Assembly (NCBI GenBank): GCA_027943745.1
Contig: AP025763.1
Location: 930,001 to 994,000, forward strand
DNA length: 64,000 bases
Reading direction: 5' to 3'
DNA from: Neptuniibacter victor
GTDB taxonomy: Bacteria > Pseudomonadota > Gammaproteobacteria > Pseudomonadales > Balneatricaceae
Under the pieces are notes generated by a model. That model did not search any database. It was not told the origin of the DNA and was given only the letters and a program-made list of their open reading frames with translations. Within the stretch, counting starts at the first letter, position 1. Each line of letters opens with the position of its first letter. The translations under genes and the position numbers were made by a program. This document shows positions 33,735-41,364 of the stretch, piece by piece.

Positions 33735-34706
33735 TTAAGTGGGTTGCTGAAGGGCCTCGCCATCAAGCAGGCCCTGTTCACATAAGGTGGCGATCACTTC
33801 GATAATTAGCCCTTCCATTGCTCTGTAAGCCGTTGTCACGGGGCGGTCCGTTAGCCGTACCAGCGAGTGAATCCTATCGATACTCGGGTTAACGATTTTT
33901 AGCGCCTCCAATTCACCCCGTTGCAGCTCCGCATTCATCACATCTCGGGGCATAATGGCATTGGCAATGCCGTTGTTAACCAGACAGCGTAAACCTAATC
34001 CCGTGTTCTGTTCGTAGCGGATATTCAGAGGCCAGCGCGCTTCCATCGCCGTTTGCTCTATATGCATACGCACGTTGTGCGGTCGGGCGGGTGCTACCAG
34101 CGGGTATTTTGATAGCTGCTCAAATAGGATAGTTTGATCATCGTGCTCTGGTTTATGTGCTGGTTTATGTTCTGCTTCATGCTTTGTTTTCAGGTTTTTA
34201 CCCACCAGGTACATCGATTCACGATAGACCGGTAGCACCTCAACTTTACTGAGATCTGCTGCATTTGGGATCAAGCCAAGGTCAACTTTACCATCGGCGA
34301 TATGTTGCGCGGCCACCAAACTCATTGCATCCGAGATATGCAGCTGGACCTCGGGGAAGCGCCGTTCCGCTTCGGTCAGTAATAGCGGCAACAGGGTATA
34401 AGCTTTAGAAGCATCCATTACCAACCGCACCTCCCCCCGAGGCGAAACCGTATCGGAGATAACATCGGCACGGCTACTTTCAACCTGGCGTAGGATCAAG
34501 CCCGCGTGGTGTACCAGCTTTTCACCCGCAGGGGTGAGCTGAACGCCTTTGACCGTTCGGGTAAATAGCTCAACCTCCAACTCTTTTTCTAGCGCTGAGA
34601 CATGGTTACTCAAAGCGGGTTGAGCGATAAACAGTTCACGAGCCGCAGCAGAAACGCTACCTAACTCCGCAATCTTAAGAAAAAACTTTAGCTGTTTGAG
34701 TGTCAT
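33735..34706 (-). CDS. LysR family transcriptional regulator
   Basis: The 323-residue protein has the LysR winged HTH (1-60; LKQLKFFLKIAELGSVSAAARELFIAQPALSNHVSALEKELE) and a periplasmic-binding-like effector domain with RGEVRLVMDASKAYTLLP and LRCLVNNGIANAIMPRDV. An unusual insertion, TKHEAEHKPAHKPEHDD, lies near residues 174-190. The effector is unknown; PA-type LysR regulators of this subgroup (NAC/Cbl-like) often act on adjacent divergent genes. Here the divergent neighbour is the TauD-like dioxygenase at 34952, a plausible target. Confidence 0.88.
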   Translation of the reverse strand: MTLKQLKFFLKIAELGSVSAAARELFIAQPALSNHVSALEKELEVELFTRTVKGVQLTPAGEKLVHHAGLILRQVESSRADVISDTVSPRGEVRLVMDASKAYTLLPLLLTEAERRFPEVQLHISDAMSLVAAQHIADGKVDLGLIPNAADLSKVEVLPVYRESMYLVGKNLKTKHEAEHKPAHKPEHDDQTILFEQLSKYPLVAPARPHNVRMHIEQTAMEARWPLNIRYEQNTGLGLRCLVNNGIANAIMPRDVMNAELQRGELEALKIVNPSIDRIHSLVRLTDRPVTTAYRAMEGLIIEVIATLCEQGLLDGEALQQPT

Positions 34707-34951
34707 CTTGTCGCTCCCAGAACGGTATAGAAAGCCTGATAGAAGCCCTACAGAACTTCTTCAGGAATGATAACTATATTGTTTTTTATATGGCTGAGTA
34801 TAACTATTATGTATTTTTTTAAATGGATGGCCAGGATTATAGTTTTTAGCGTCATCTCTCCACTTGGCTTGCCATAGCTCTGCTGGTGGAATCATTGGCT
34901 GTGATAGTCGGCATCAAATAACAATAATCTGGCTTTTTAGAGGAATAGATA

Positions 34952-35923
34952 ATGAGCGTTATTCATAAAATAAAAAATGAAGGCCCATCCGCGTGGAAAG
35001 GAAAGGATATAAAGGATGATGGGACTTGGATCTATCACTGGTCTGATGAATCCATTAACGTTCTCGAAAAGGCCTTAGAGAGTGTGAAACAAAAAGGGCT
35101 GAAAGCCCCAGACTTCACGAAAGATGATTTCCCGATTACGGAACTCGCAAAAGAGATCGATTACTTCAATGAGGAATTAGAAAACGGTAAGGGCTTTATC
35201 GTTATTCGTGGCCTACCCATTGAGCGATATAGCGATGATGACGCCGCTATTATCTACTACGGTCTAGGCTTGCACATGGGCACACCGGTTTCCCAAAATA
35301 TAAACGGTGACATGCTAGGCCATGTAAGAAACATTGGCGAAGAAGACACAAAAAGTGTTCGTGTGTATGAGACCAACGAGTACCTGCCATATCACGCCGA
35401 CCTGTCCGATGTAGTGGGTCTACTTTGCCTACGCAAAGCGAAATCCGGCGGGATGAGCAGCCTATCCAGTGCGATGACGCTCTATAATGAGATCCTAGAA
35501 AAACACCCTGAATATCTCGGTCTTCTTCATCGTCTCTTCCTACTCGAACACCTGGATGATGGCGACGCAGGCCTGACACCTATCTTTAGCCACCACAAGG
35601 GCAAGTTAAGCGCACGCTACCTACGCCAATATATAGAGATCGCTCAGGAAAAAGCAGGATTGCCATTATCGAGCGTCGAAGTGGAAGCACTAGACCTAGT
35701 CGATTCGATCTTAAACGATCCAGATATCCGTTTAGATATGATGATGGAACCGGGCGATATCCAATTCGCCAATAACTACACCATCTTCCACTCCCGCACC
35801 AGCTTTGAAGATCACGATGAACTAGAACGTAGACGCCACCTTTATAGACTGTGGCTTAAAATGCCCAATGCCAGAGAACTCGCTTCAGACTTTCCAGGAC
35901 GTAACGGTATTAGCAAGCGTTAA
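34952..35923 (+). CDS. TauD/TfdA-family Fe(II)/2-oxoglutarate dioxygenase
   Basis: The 323-residue protein has the facial triad expected of this family: HxD in PYHADLSDVVG (about residue 148-150) and a distal His in NNYTIFHSRTSFED, with the 2-oxoglutarate-binding Arg in RRRHLYRLWLK. The GKGFIVIRGLPIERYSDDDAA segment near 70-90 is also typical. TauD relatives hydroxylate small organic acids such as taurine, 2,4-D or amino-acid derivatives; I cannot name the substrate. GAGGAATAG precedes the ATG. A strong terminator follows, so it is monocistronic. Confidence 0.87.
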   Translation: MSVIHKIKNEGPSAWKGKDIKDDGTWIYHWSDESINVLEKALESVKQKGLKAPDFTKDDFPITELAKEIDYFNEELENGKGFIVIRGLPIERYSDDDAAIIYYGLGLHMGTPVSQNINGDMLGHVRNIGEEDTKSVRVYETNEYLPYHADLSDVVGLLCLRKAKSGGMSSLSSAMTLYNEILEKHPEYLGLLHRLFLLEHLDDGDAGLTPIFSHHKGKLSARYLRQYIEIAQEKAGLPLSSVEVEALDLVDSILNDPDIRLDMMMEPGDIQFANNYTIFHSRTSFEDHDELERRRHLYRLWLKMPNARELASDFPGRNGISKR

Positions 35924-35965
35924 GCAAGTTAGCGTTAAATACACTCTGCATTCGTGCAGATAGAG

Positions 35966-35998
35966 AAAGCCCGCCTAAACATTTAAGCGGGCTTTTTT
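35966..35998 (+). terminator. Intrinsic terminator after the TauD-like gene
   Basis: AAAGCCCGC (35966-35974) pairs with GCGGGCTTT (35987-35995) and runs into TTTTTTAA. It lies 43 bases after the stop codon of the dioxygenase gene. Confidence 0.85.
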
Positions 35999-36279
35999 AA
36001 TGGTGTTTACTACATAAAAAAGGGGCAAAAAAACGGTATCCACACCTTAGTGGCTATGGCAGTATGAAGGAATCAAGGAGATTCTTAGGTGCTAGCGATT
36101 AACGGATTAATTAGAAATGATTCTTACACAATAGTCATTTCCCATTCTCGATGTAGAAACACGACAACTTGCCGCTTTTCTACAAAGCCATAGATGCTTA
36201 TTAACGATAAAAATCCTTTTATTTTAGCTGGTTAGCTCAGTTTCTCGTTTTTTGAAATATATTTAGCTGTTAAATACCT
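35999..36279. other. AT-rich intergenic region without visible genes
   Basis: About 280 bases between the terminator and the next small gene contain short repeats of GATTCTTA and an AATGA...TCATT inverted pair near 36114-36139. I see no reading frame of note and no motif that names a function. It is the left edge of the accessory region that follows. Confidence 0.35.
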
Positions 36280-36711
36280 ATGAATAATATAGAAGCCTTC
36301 AACATAGCAGTTGCTGAAATATTCGGTCAGTGCTACAAAGAATTCCCTATCCGAGTGACCATTTCAAAAATGGATGTCGGCATTACAATCAAAGAAGCAA
36401 TGGGGGACGACTCTGATGGTTACTTCGATCTTGCTGAGATCGAATATCAGATTGCAGAAGAAGCTATGGAGTGGCTAATACAAGCCGGCTACCTATGGTG
36501 TAAGAACCCTAGTCGCCCAATCAGTTTTGAAGGTGTAACGCTAACTCCCAAAGGTCTTGAAGTCCTCAACGCTGTACCTGATGAGCTTCAATCTAAGGTG
36601 TCTTTGGGAGAGCAGTTGAGCAAAGGGATCAAGGAGCTTGGGAAAGATACAGCATCTACAGCAGTTAAAATAGGATTAACATACGGTGCCAAAATGGTTA
36701 TCGGCACTTAA
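36280..36711 (+). CDS. Hypothetical small protein, 143 residues, winged-helix-like
   Basis: I do not recognise the family. Residues about 1-100 look helical with a late strand pair (YFDLAEIEYQIAEEAMEWLIQAGYLWCKNP, FEGVTLTPKGLEVL), a pattern that resembles a winged-helix fold seen in small phage and defence-island proteins. The C-terminal 40 residues (LSKGIKELGKDTASTAVKIGLTYGAKMVIG) resemble an amphipathic or weak membrane-associated helix. No Shine-Dalgarno is obvious. It is the first of four small plus-strand genes, each followed by a related non-coding repeat. Confidence 0.6.
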   Translation: MNNIEAFNIAVAEIFGQCYKEFPIRVTISKMDVGITIKEAMGDDSDGYFDLAEIEYQIAEEAMEWLIQAGYLWCKNPSRPISFEGVTLTPKGLEVLNAVPDELQSKVSLGEQLSKGIKELGKDTASTAVKIGLTYGAKMVIGT

Positions 36712-36752
36712 CAAATCAATCAATGCCCGCCAGCAAGCTGAGTCGGACCTCC

Positions 36753-36770
36753 AAAAGCCTGCGGCTTTTT
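36753..36770 (+). terminator. Intrinsic terminator after the 143-residue gene
   Basis: AAAAGCC and GGCTTTTT pair around a TGC loop, followed by CTGG. It lies 42 bases after the stop codon at 36711. Confidence 0.65.
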
Positions 36771-36802
36771 CTGGCCCGTTATTGAGGCGTTTCGTTGGCA
36801 CA

Positions 36803-36815
36803 CCCCCCCCCCCCC
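36803..36815 (+). repeat. Run of 13 cytosines at the edge of repeat copy A
   Basis: A homopolymer of 13 C lies directly before the TTTGACGCAGCCGAGTAT start of repeat copy A. In copies C and D the same place reads ACACC and ATCCC, so the tract is an expansion specific to this copy. Such tracts slip during replication, and also during sequencing. It lies in non-coding DNA. Confidence 0.8.
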
Positions 36816-37036
36816 TTTGACGCAGCCGAGTATCGGAGATTGCTAAGGGTTACATGGATCGTTGTTTGAGCGGAGCGAGTTTAGATCCATGCCTTAGCAA
36901 TTGAGAAACACAGGGGATTGAGCGTAGCGAAACAAGGATAGGTGGCTAGGGGATTCTTAAGGGGAAGAGCTGTTGTTTCCCCTTGAGGGCGGAAGGCCTA
37001 TAAATAGAAAAATCGCCGCGGGTCGCGCCTCCCGCA
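36816..37036 (+). repeat. Composite non-coding repeat, copy A
   Basis: This copy starts TTTGACGCAGCCGAGTAT and contains, in order: a long hairpin with ATTGCTAAGG and CCTTAGCAAT arms plus inner ATGGATC and GATCCAT arms, the phrase GGATTGAGCGTAGCGAAAC, the stem AAGGGGAA/TTCCCCTT, and a REP-like palindrome whose minus strand reads GGGAGGCGCGACCCGCGGCG. Nearly the same order occurs in copies C and D; copy B keeps only the last part. All four have the same orientation and each follows a small gene. Confidence 0.85.
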
Positions 37037-37062
37037 TTGTACGAAAATAGTAGGGAGAGGTC

Positions 37063-37114
37063 AGGTCTTGTATGTTGCACTTAAAGCGAGATTTCTATAG
37101 GCAATACAAGACCT
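37063..37114. repeat. Inverted repeat AGGTCTTGTAT / ATACAAGACCT
   Basis: Perfect 11-base arms at 37063-37073 and 37104-37114 enclose 30 bases. The word GGTCAGGTCTTGTAT, from memory, is frequent beside REP-associated (Y1) transposase genes in marine gammaproteobacteria, so this may be a remnant or a small non-autonomous element. No transposase frame is present here. Confidence 0.5.
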
Positions 37115-37459
37115 AATCTATGTTTCATAAAAGGATAAACAAAGCAGAAAATGCACTTGCTGTAATTGTTTTATTTTCATAAGAAGATGCCCGCGTGAGT
37201 CACGTTTTGAAAGAAACCGGAAAGCAAAATGACGAATACATATATTATTGATGCGTACAGTGATAATAATCCATCGGATTCAGTTGCAACATTCCATTAA
37301 TAAACTTGAATTTCAGCGGCCAAATTTTTTGCATTATATTCAAAAGGCTTGTCTTGCTACCCTAGAGCAAGTTAATTAACTATGAGCCTTCGGCGCTGAA
37401 CATATCTAAGTTGAGCCGGTTATTTAAGTATTGGCACCCACGAGGAAAAAGGAGAACCC
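37115..37459. other. Gene-free stretch with a 23-codon frame
   Basis: This AT-rich stretch contains only an open frame of 23 codons at 37229-37300 (plus strand, MTNTYIIDAYSDNNPSDSV), preceded by a CCGGAAAG purine run. It looks like the start of a lost gene rather than a functional small protein. The end of the region supplies the AAGGAG Shine-Dalgarno of the next gene. Confidence 0.3.
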
Positions 37460-37996
37460 GTGAAAAATATTTGGTTTTTAAGAATGGATAAAAACATTTT
37501 AGAGGGGCAAGAGCTTAATAGAGATAAGGAGTATATTCACAGCATTCACGGAACTTGTGGTGACAAAGAACTAGCTCTTCGATATGCGAATTTAATCTTT
37601 CCCGAGAAGAGCATTAGCGACCAAGAGCTTTCTGAAAAGGTTATGTCAATAAAGAAAGAGCTAATTGAAAAAGGTCTTATTGATGAAAATCAGCAGGGAA
37701 AACGGCGCTGTGATGTCGCAATACGTTACTGGGTTTCTGTAATGCAGGCAGGAGACATAGCTTTTGTTCGCACGCGTTACAATGATGTCTTTCTCTGTGA
37801 GGTAACAGGTTACGTTTCAGAGAGTTTTTTTAAGGAGCATGGTTGTTTTCAGCGACCAGTAAAAATTCTACAAAATATCACTGAGAATGATGTTCACGAA
37901 TATGTATGGCGTCGAACCCAAGGCAGAAAAACGATAGAACGCAATGCAAAACGCTCTGTTGCTGACTTGGTAACTAAGTATTTGGGGATTGTGTGA
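37460..37996 (+). CDS. Hypothetical protein, 178 residues, possible PUA/EVE-like domain
   Basis: The GTG start has AAGGAG 5-6 bases upstream. The family is not known to me. The central part, YWVSVMQAGDIAFVRTRYNDVFLCEVTGYV followed by RPVKIL, resembles the barrel of PUA/EVE-like domains that precede restriction or modified-base-reading enzymes, in which a conserved GD, a strand and an RPV turn are typical. The remainder is charged and helical. The resemblance is by eye and weak. It is the second small gene in the repeat-linked series and ends 15 bases before repeat copy B. Confidence 0.6.
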   Translation: MKNIWFLRMDKNILEGQELNRDKEYIHSIHGTCGDKELALRYANLIFPEKSISDQELSEKVMSIKKELIEKGLIDENQQGKRRCDVAIRYWVSVMQAGDIAFVRTRYNDVFLCEVTGYVSESFFKEHGCFQRPVKILQNITENDVHEYVWRRTQGRKTIERNAKRSVADLVTKYLGIV

Positions 37997-38011
37997 AACT
38001 AAAGAAACGCT

Positions 38012-38103
38012 GCTAGGGGATACTTAAGGGGAAGAGCTGTTGTTTCCCCTTGAGGGCGAAAGCCCAAAAGAATAAGGAATCGCGGCCAGTGGCCCCTCCC
38101 ACA
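38012..38103 (+). repeat. Composite non-coding repeat, copy B (short)
   Basis: Only the right-hand part of the repeat is present: GCTAGGGGATACTTAAGG, the AAGGGGAA/TTCCCCTT stem, a GGGCGAAAGCCC hairpin followed by AAAAGAATAA, and a REP-like palindrome whose minus strand reads GTGGGAGGGGCCACTGGCC. It starts 15 bases after the preceding stop codon, so its stem and A-rich tail could act on the gene's mRNA end. Confidence 0.8.
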
Positions 38104-38248
38104 TGGTACCCAATAAAGAGGACCAAAGACCGGCAAAATGGAATAATCTTCATGTAAACCGGTATGTAAATGCATAGCAATAATAAGAAGTTCAACGCAC
38201 AATACAGGCTACTAGCGTTGACCTATAAACCCAAGAGACTCCCTCCCC

Positions 38249-38824
38249 ATGCCTCAACCCGATCCAACCAAAACCCTAACCTTTACCTCACCAAACGACC
38301 TCGCCCAGTGGCTCAAGACCAACCACAACAGCGAAACCGAACTGTGGGTGAAGATATTTAAAAAGCAGACGGGCATTCCGAGCGTCACCTGGAATGATGT
38401 TGTGGTTGAGGCGCTGTGCTGGGGCTGGATCGACGGTGTTAAGAAATCAATTGATGACCAAGCCTATCTACAGCGGATCACACCTAGAACTGCACGCAGT
38501 AACTGGTCGAAAAAGAACAGGGAACATGTGGAGCGCTTAATCGATGAAGGCCGGATGGAGGAGGCTGGATTGGCCCATGTTCGGGCTGCAAAAGCAGATG
38601 GACGTTGGGAAAATGCTTATACCGCCAGCGAGATGGAAGTGCCAGAAGATTTCCTTGCTGCGCTAAACGACGACCCTACAGCGAAACAGTTTTATGCAAC
38701 ACTGACCAAATCGAGTCGGTATGTGATCGCCCATGGACTATTAAGTGCGAAGAAAACAGAGACAAGAGAGAGACGCTTCGCAAAGTTCTTGGGGGTGTTA
38801 GCAAACGAAGAAAAACCAGCTTAG
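38249..38824 (+). CDS. YdeI/OmpD-associated family protein
   Basis: The 191-residue protein matches the YdeI/OmdA family: LTFTSPNDLAQWLKTNHNSETELWVKIFKK at the start, VVVEALCWGWIDGVKKSIDDQAYLQRITPR in the middle and the SNWSKKNREHVERLIDEGRMEEAGL helix. The LCWGWIDG motif is diagnostic. Members have been linked to bacteriocin or peptide resistance, but their biochemistry is unclear. It is soluble, with no signal peptide. It is the third small gene in the series, and repeat copy C follows 95 bases later. Confidence 0.88.
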   Translation: MPQPDPTKTLTFTSPNDLAQWLKTNHNSETELWVKIFKKQTGIPSVTWNDVVVEALCWGWIDGVKKSIDDQAYLQRITPRTARSNWSKKNREHVERLIDEGRMEEAGLAHVRAAKADGRWENAYTASEMEVPEDFLAALNDDPTAKQFYATLTKSSRYVIAHGLLSAKKTETRERRFAKFLGVLANEEKPA

Positions 38825-38830
38825 CTGTTA

Positions 38831-38899
38831 TTCAAGTTAGTAAGTGGTTATTAAAATTAGTAGCTGCCATTAAACTCTGTAACTGGCTATTAACTTGAA
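38831..38899. repeat. Inverted repeat TTCAAGTTA / TAACTTGAA
   Basis: Perfect nine-base arms at 38831-38839 and 38891-38899 enclose about 50 bases rich in GGTTATTA and GGCTATTA words. The tract lies between the YdeI-like gene and repeat copy C. It could be a weak 3' hairpin; no U tract follows. Confidence 0.45.
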
Positions 38900-38918
38900 A
38901 TTGGCAGGGACCCACACC

Positions 38919-39172
38919 TTTGACGCAGCCGAGTATCGCAGATTGCTAAGGGTTACATGGATCGTTGTTTGAGCGCAGCGAGTTTAGATCCATACCTTAG
39001 CTATTGAGAAACACAGGGGATTGAGCGTAGCGAAACAAGGATAGGCGGCTAGGGGATTCTTAAGGGGAAGAGCTGTTGTTTCCCCTTGAGGGGCGAAAGG
39101 CCAAAAGAATAAGGAATCGCGGCCAGTGGCCCCTCCCACAAAGATTCTCCACAGGTGGCCCCTCCCACAAAA
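38919..39172 (+). repeat. Composite non-coding repeat, copy C
   Basis: A full copy in the same order as copy A, starting TTTGACGCAGCCGAGTAT, with the CTAAGG/CCTTAG and ATGGATC/GATCCAT stems, the GGATTGAGCGTAGCGAAAC phrase, the AAGGGGAA/TTCCCCTT stem and a REP-like palindrome of the GGCCACTGGCC subtype. A second partial REP head (GGCCCCTCCCAC) follows at about 39157-39168, a tandem duplication of the palindrome's end. Confidence 0.85.
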
Positions 39173-39314
39173 GATTCCCCCGCATAGCACTAATAATGAG
39201 GATCAAAACGCTTTTGAAGATCAAACTTAATTCACTCCATCCTAATGGAACAAAGCCTCCTCTTAGGGTTAAAGGCCTATTAAAAAATTACTGCAAACAG
39301 GATAATTATTTGGC

Positions 39315-39794
39315 ATGAAAAAAGTACTCATCAGTGCCTGCTTACTAGGCGATAAAGTCCGCTATGATGGCAACTCCCTATTGAGCCAACATGAGATTCT
39401 TCAGCGCTGGATTGCAGAGGGGCGAGTGATCTCTATCTGCCCTGAAGTGAGCGCGGGCATGAGTATCCCAAGAGCGCCTGCCGAAATATTGGGTGGCGAT
39501 GGCAACGATGTGCTTTCAGGTAGCGTTAGAGTGATTGAAAATACCGCTGCTGATGTGACCGGTATGTTTCTGAAGGGGGCCGAGAATGCGTTGGCGTTGT
39601 GCAAAAAACAACATATCGAAGTTGCTGTACTCGCCGATTTCAGTCCTTCGTGCGGGAGTTCAGCTATCTACAATGGTGAGTTCTCGGGGACTAAAATAGA
39701 GGGCGTCGGTGTTACAGCGGCGTTATTAATCGCCAATGGTATTCAGGTCTTTAGTCAGCATCAGCTAGCGGATGCAGATAAGCTATTAGGGTGA
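39315..39794 (+). CDS. DUF523 family protein
   Basis: The 159-residue protein is a typical DUF523 member: KVLISACLLGDKVRYDG at the start, ICPEVSAGM in the middle and FSPSCGSSAIYNGEFSG near residues 108-124. Three conserved cysteines in these motifs suggest metal or Fe-S binding, though the function is not established. It is the fourth and last small gene of the repeat-linked series, with repeat copy D 30 bases behind it. The start ATG follows GGATAATTATTTGGC without a strong Shine-Dalgarno. Confidence 0.9.
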   Translation: MKKVLISACLLGDKVRYDGNSLLSQHEILQRWIAEGRVISICPEVSAGMSIPRAPAEILGGDGNDVLSGSVRVIENTAADVTGMFLKGAENALALCKKQHIEVAVLADFSPSCGSSAIYNGEFSGTKIEGVGVTAALLIANGIQVFSQHQLADADKLLG

Positions 39795-39823
39795 TGTAGG
39801 ATGGGTTGGCACTAATCATCCCC

Positions 39824-40097
39824 TTTGACGCAGCCGAGTATCGCAGATAGCTAAGGGTTACATGGATCGTTGTTTGCTCCTCTTTATATAGGAAAGTGCG
39901 AGTTTATATCCATGCCCCACTTAATAAGAGTGGCTTGAAAAACACAGGGTATCGAACGAAGTGAGACAAGGATAGGTGGCTGTTTTTAAGAGAAGGCATT
40001 CTTAAGGGGAAGAGCTGTTGTTTCCCCTTGAGGGCCAAAGGCCAAAAGAATAAGGAATCGCCGCGGGTCGCGCCTCCCACAGGTGGTCCCTCCCACA
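39824..40097 (+). repeat. Composite non-coding repeat, copy D (diverged centre)
   Basis: The ends match copies A and C (TTTGACGCAGCCGAGTAT at the left; AAGGGGAA/TTCCCCTT stem and REP of the CGCGGGTCGCG subtype at the right). The middle has drifted or been rearranged: CTCCTCTTTATATAGGAAAG and TGTTTTTAAGAGAAGG stretches are inserted, and ATCGAACGAAGTGAGAC replaces the usual phrase. A second partial REP head (GGTCCCTCCCAC) ends the copy. Confidence 0.8.
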
Positions 40098-40134
40098 AAC
40101 GACACCGCCTTTTGTTAAGTCACTGCGCTGATGT

Positions 40135-41244
40135 TTACTTATTTCCTTTTAGGGGAAACACCTGCTGTTTTACCCAACCATCGGGTACGTAGTCACCTAC
40201 CACGCCATAAGCTTCTGGCCACTCTTTTTGGCCTTTAACCGCTGTTCCAAAGATATAGTCGATGAAAGAGAAGTGGGCAGCATAGTTTCGATCGATCGCT
40301 GCCTTGTCGGATGAGTGGTGCCAATGGTGAAATTGTGGCGTCACAATCAGGTATTGTAACCAGCCAAAATTGATCTGGGCGTTGGTATGGTTAAGTACCG
40401 CTTGGAAGCCGACGATAATGATGTAGGCATCGATCACGCTTTTATCAAAACCGAGTACAAATATAGGGGCAAGCACGCAGCAGCGGGTTAGCGTTAGCTC
40501 GGCAATGTGTTGACGTGATCCTGCCAGCCAATCCATGGTTTTTGCACTGTGGTGGATCGCATGAAAACGCCAAAAGAAGGGTGCTTCGTGATAGACGCGG
40601 TGCAGGGTGTATTGCACCAGATCAGCGACGAGCAGTACTAAAAATAGCTGGCTTATCCAATTGAAGTTCTGCACCCACTCTTGCGAACCTCTCTCTACGG
40701 CCCAACCGAACGCATTGCTGACAAACTGATTGGCCGCGAGCAGAACAAAACCAACAATCAGGTGGTTGACAAAAAAGTGGTGCAGGTCTGTCTGCCACTC
40801 CGGTCGAAGCACGGCTTGTTTCCGGTGCGGAATGATCTTTTCAATAAAGATGAAAATGAGGGTAGAGCCGAGTAGATCTAAGATAAACCAATCTAAACCC
40901 AGATAGGTATTACCCTGTTCAAATTCGGTTACTTCTACTCTATGCCCACCTAAAGCGATAGCCACCGTGATAATCGACCACGCGAAGATGGCGGCGCGCT
41001 TATTGGTATTTCGAACAAAGTTGAGCAAGCCTAAACTGCCGGAGATAATCAGCGCAACAAACATAATGCCGCGTATAAGATCAACATCATAGGCGGCGCG
41101 TAGATCCGGTGTGGTTAGGTATTCTGGGAAGTGGAATGCAAGCACACCCAGTAGACTCAGTATGGCCAGTGTTACGGCGATATAGCCACTGATACGTCCT
41201 TCACCAAAGCGGAACTCTCCGCCTTCAAGCTTTTTAAGAAACAT
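40135..41244 (-). CDS. Sterol desaturase / fatty-acid hydroxylase family membrane protein
   Basis: The 369-residue protein has about six or seven hydrophobic helices in its first two thirds and the histidine clusters of the diiron hydroxylase superfamily: HRVYHE, HAIHHSAKTMD and HHWHHSSDK, with a further His in LNHTNAQ. Members hydroxylate or desaturate lipids, sterols, carotenoids or alkylglycerols in the membrane. The substrate is unknown. It is monocistronic, convergent with the repeat region on its right-hand-strand neighbour side, and separated by 120 bases from the aminotransferase gene upstream. Confidence 0.88.
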   Translation of the reverse strand: MFLKKLEGGEFRFGEGRISGYIAVTLAILSLLGVLAFHFPEYLTTPDLRAAYDVDLIRGIMFVALIISGSLGLLNFVRNTNKRAAIFAWSIITVAIALGGHRVEVTEFEQGNTYLGLDWFILDLLGSTLIFIFIEKIIPHRKQAVLRPEWQTDLHHFFVNHLIVGFVLLAANQFVSNAFGWAVERGSQEWVQNFNWISQLFLVLLVADLVQYTLHRVYHEAPFFWRFHAIHHSAKTMDWLAGSRQHIAELTLTRCCVLAPIFVLGFDKSVIDAYIIIVGFQAVLNHTNAQINFGWLQYLIVTPQFHHWHHSSDKAAIDRNYAAHFSFIDYIFGTAVKGQKEWPEAYGVVGDYVPDGWVKQQVFPLKGNK

Positions 41245-41364
41245 CCTTTGTCCTTTTTAACGCGTTTTTCGGTTATTCATCAATCGATTGCAGGCGATTA
41301 TAGCCTAGAGAAAGGCGGGGCACCTTAAGCGCTGATATTTATTTTAGAAACGCCTGAAACCGCG

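Noticed and set aside
37999-38202. Minus-strand reading frames across repeat copies B, C and D
   Set aside because: They translate the repeat itself (the KGKQQLFPL stretch recurs in each copy), have no ribosome-binding site and overlap non-coding hairpins.
36280-40097. Integron gene-cassette array
   Set aside because: The gene-repeat modules resemble cassettes, but the repeats are 90-275 bp, I find no GTTRRRY and RYYYAAC core sites in the right positions, and no integrase gene is present.
36816-40097. CRISPR array
   Set aside because: The repeats are long, few, 0.9-1.2 kb apart with genes between them, and there are no spacers of uniform length or cas genes.
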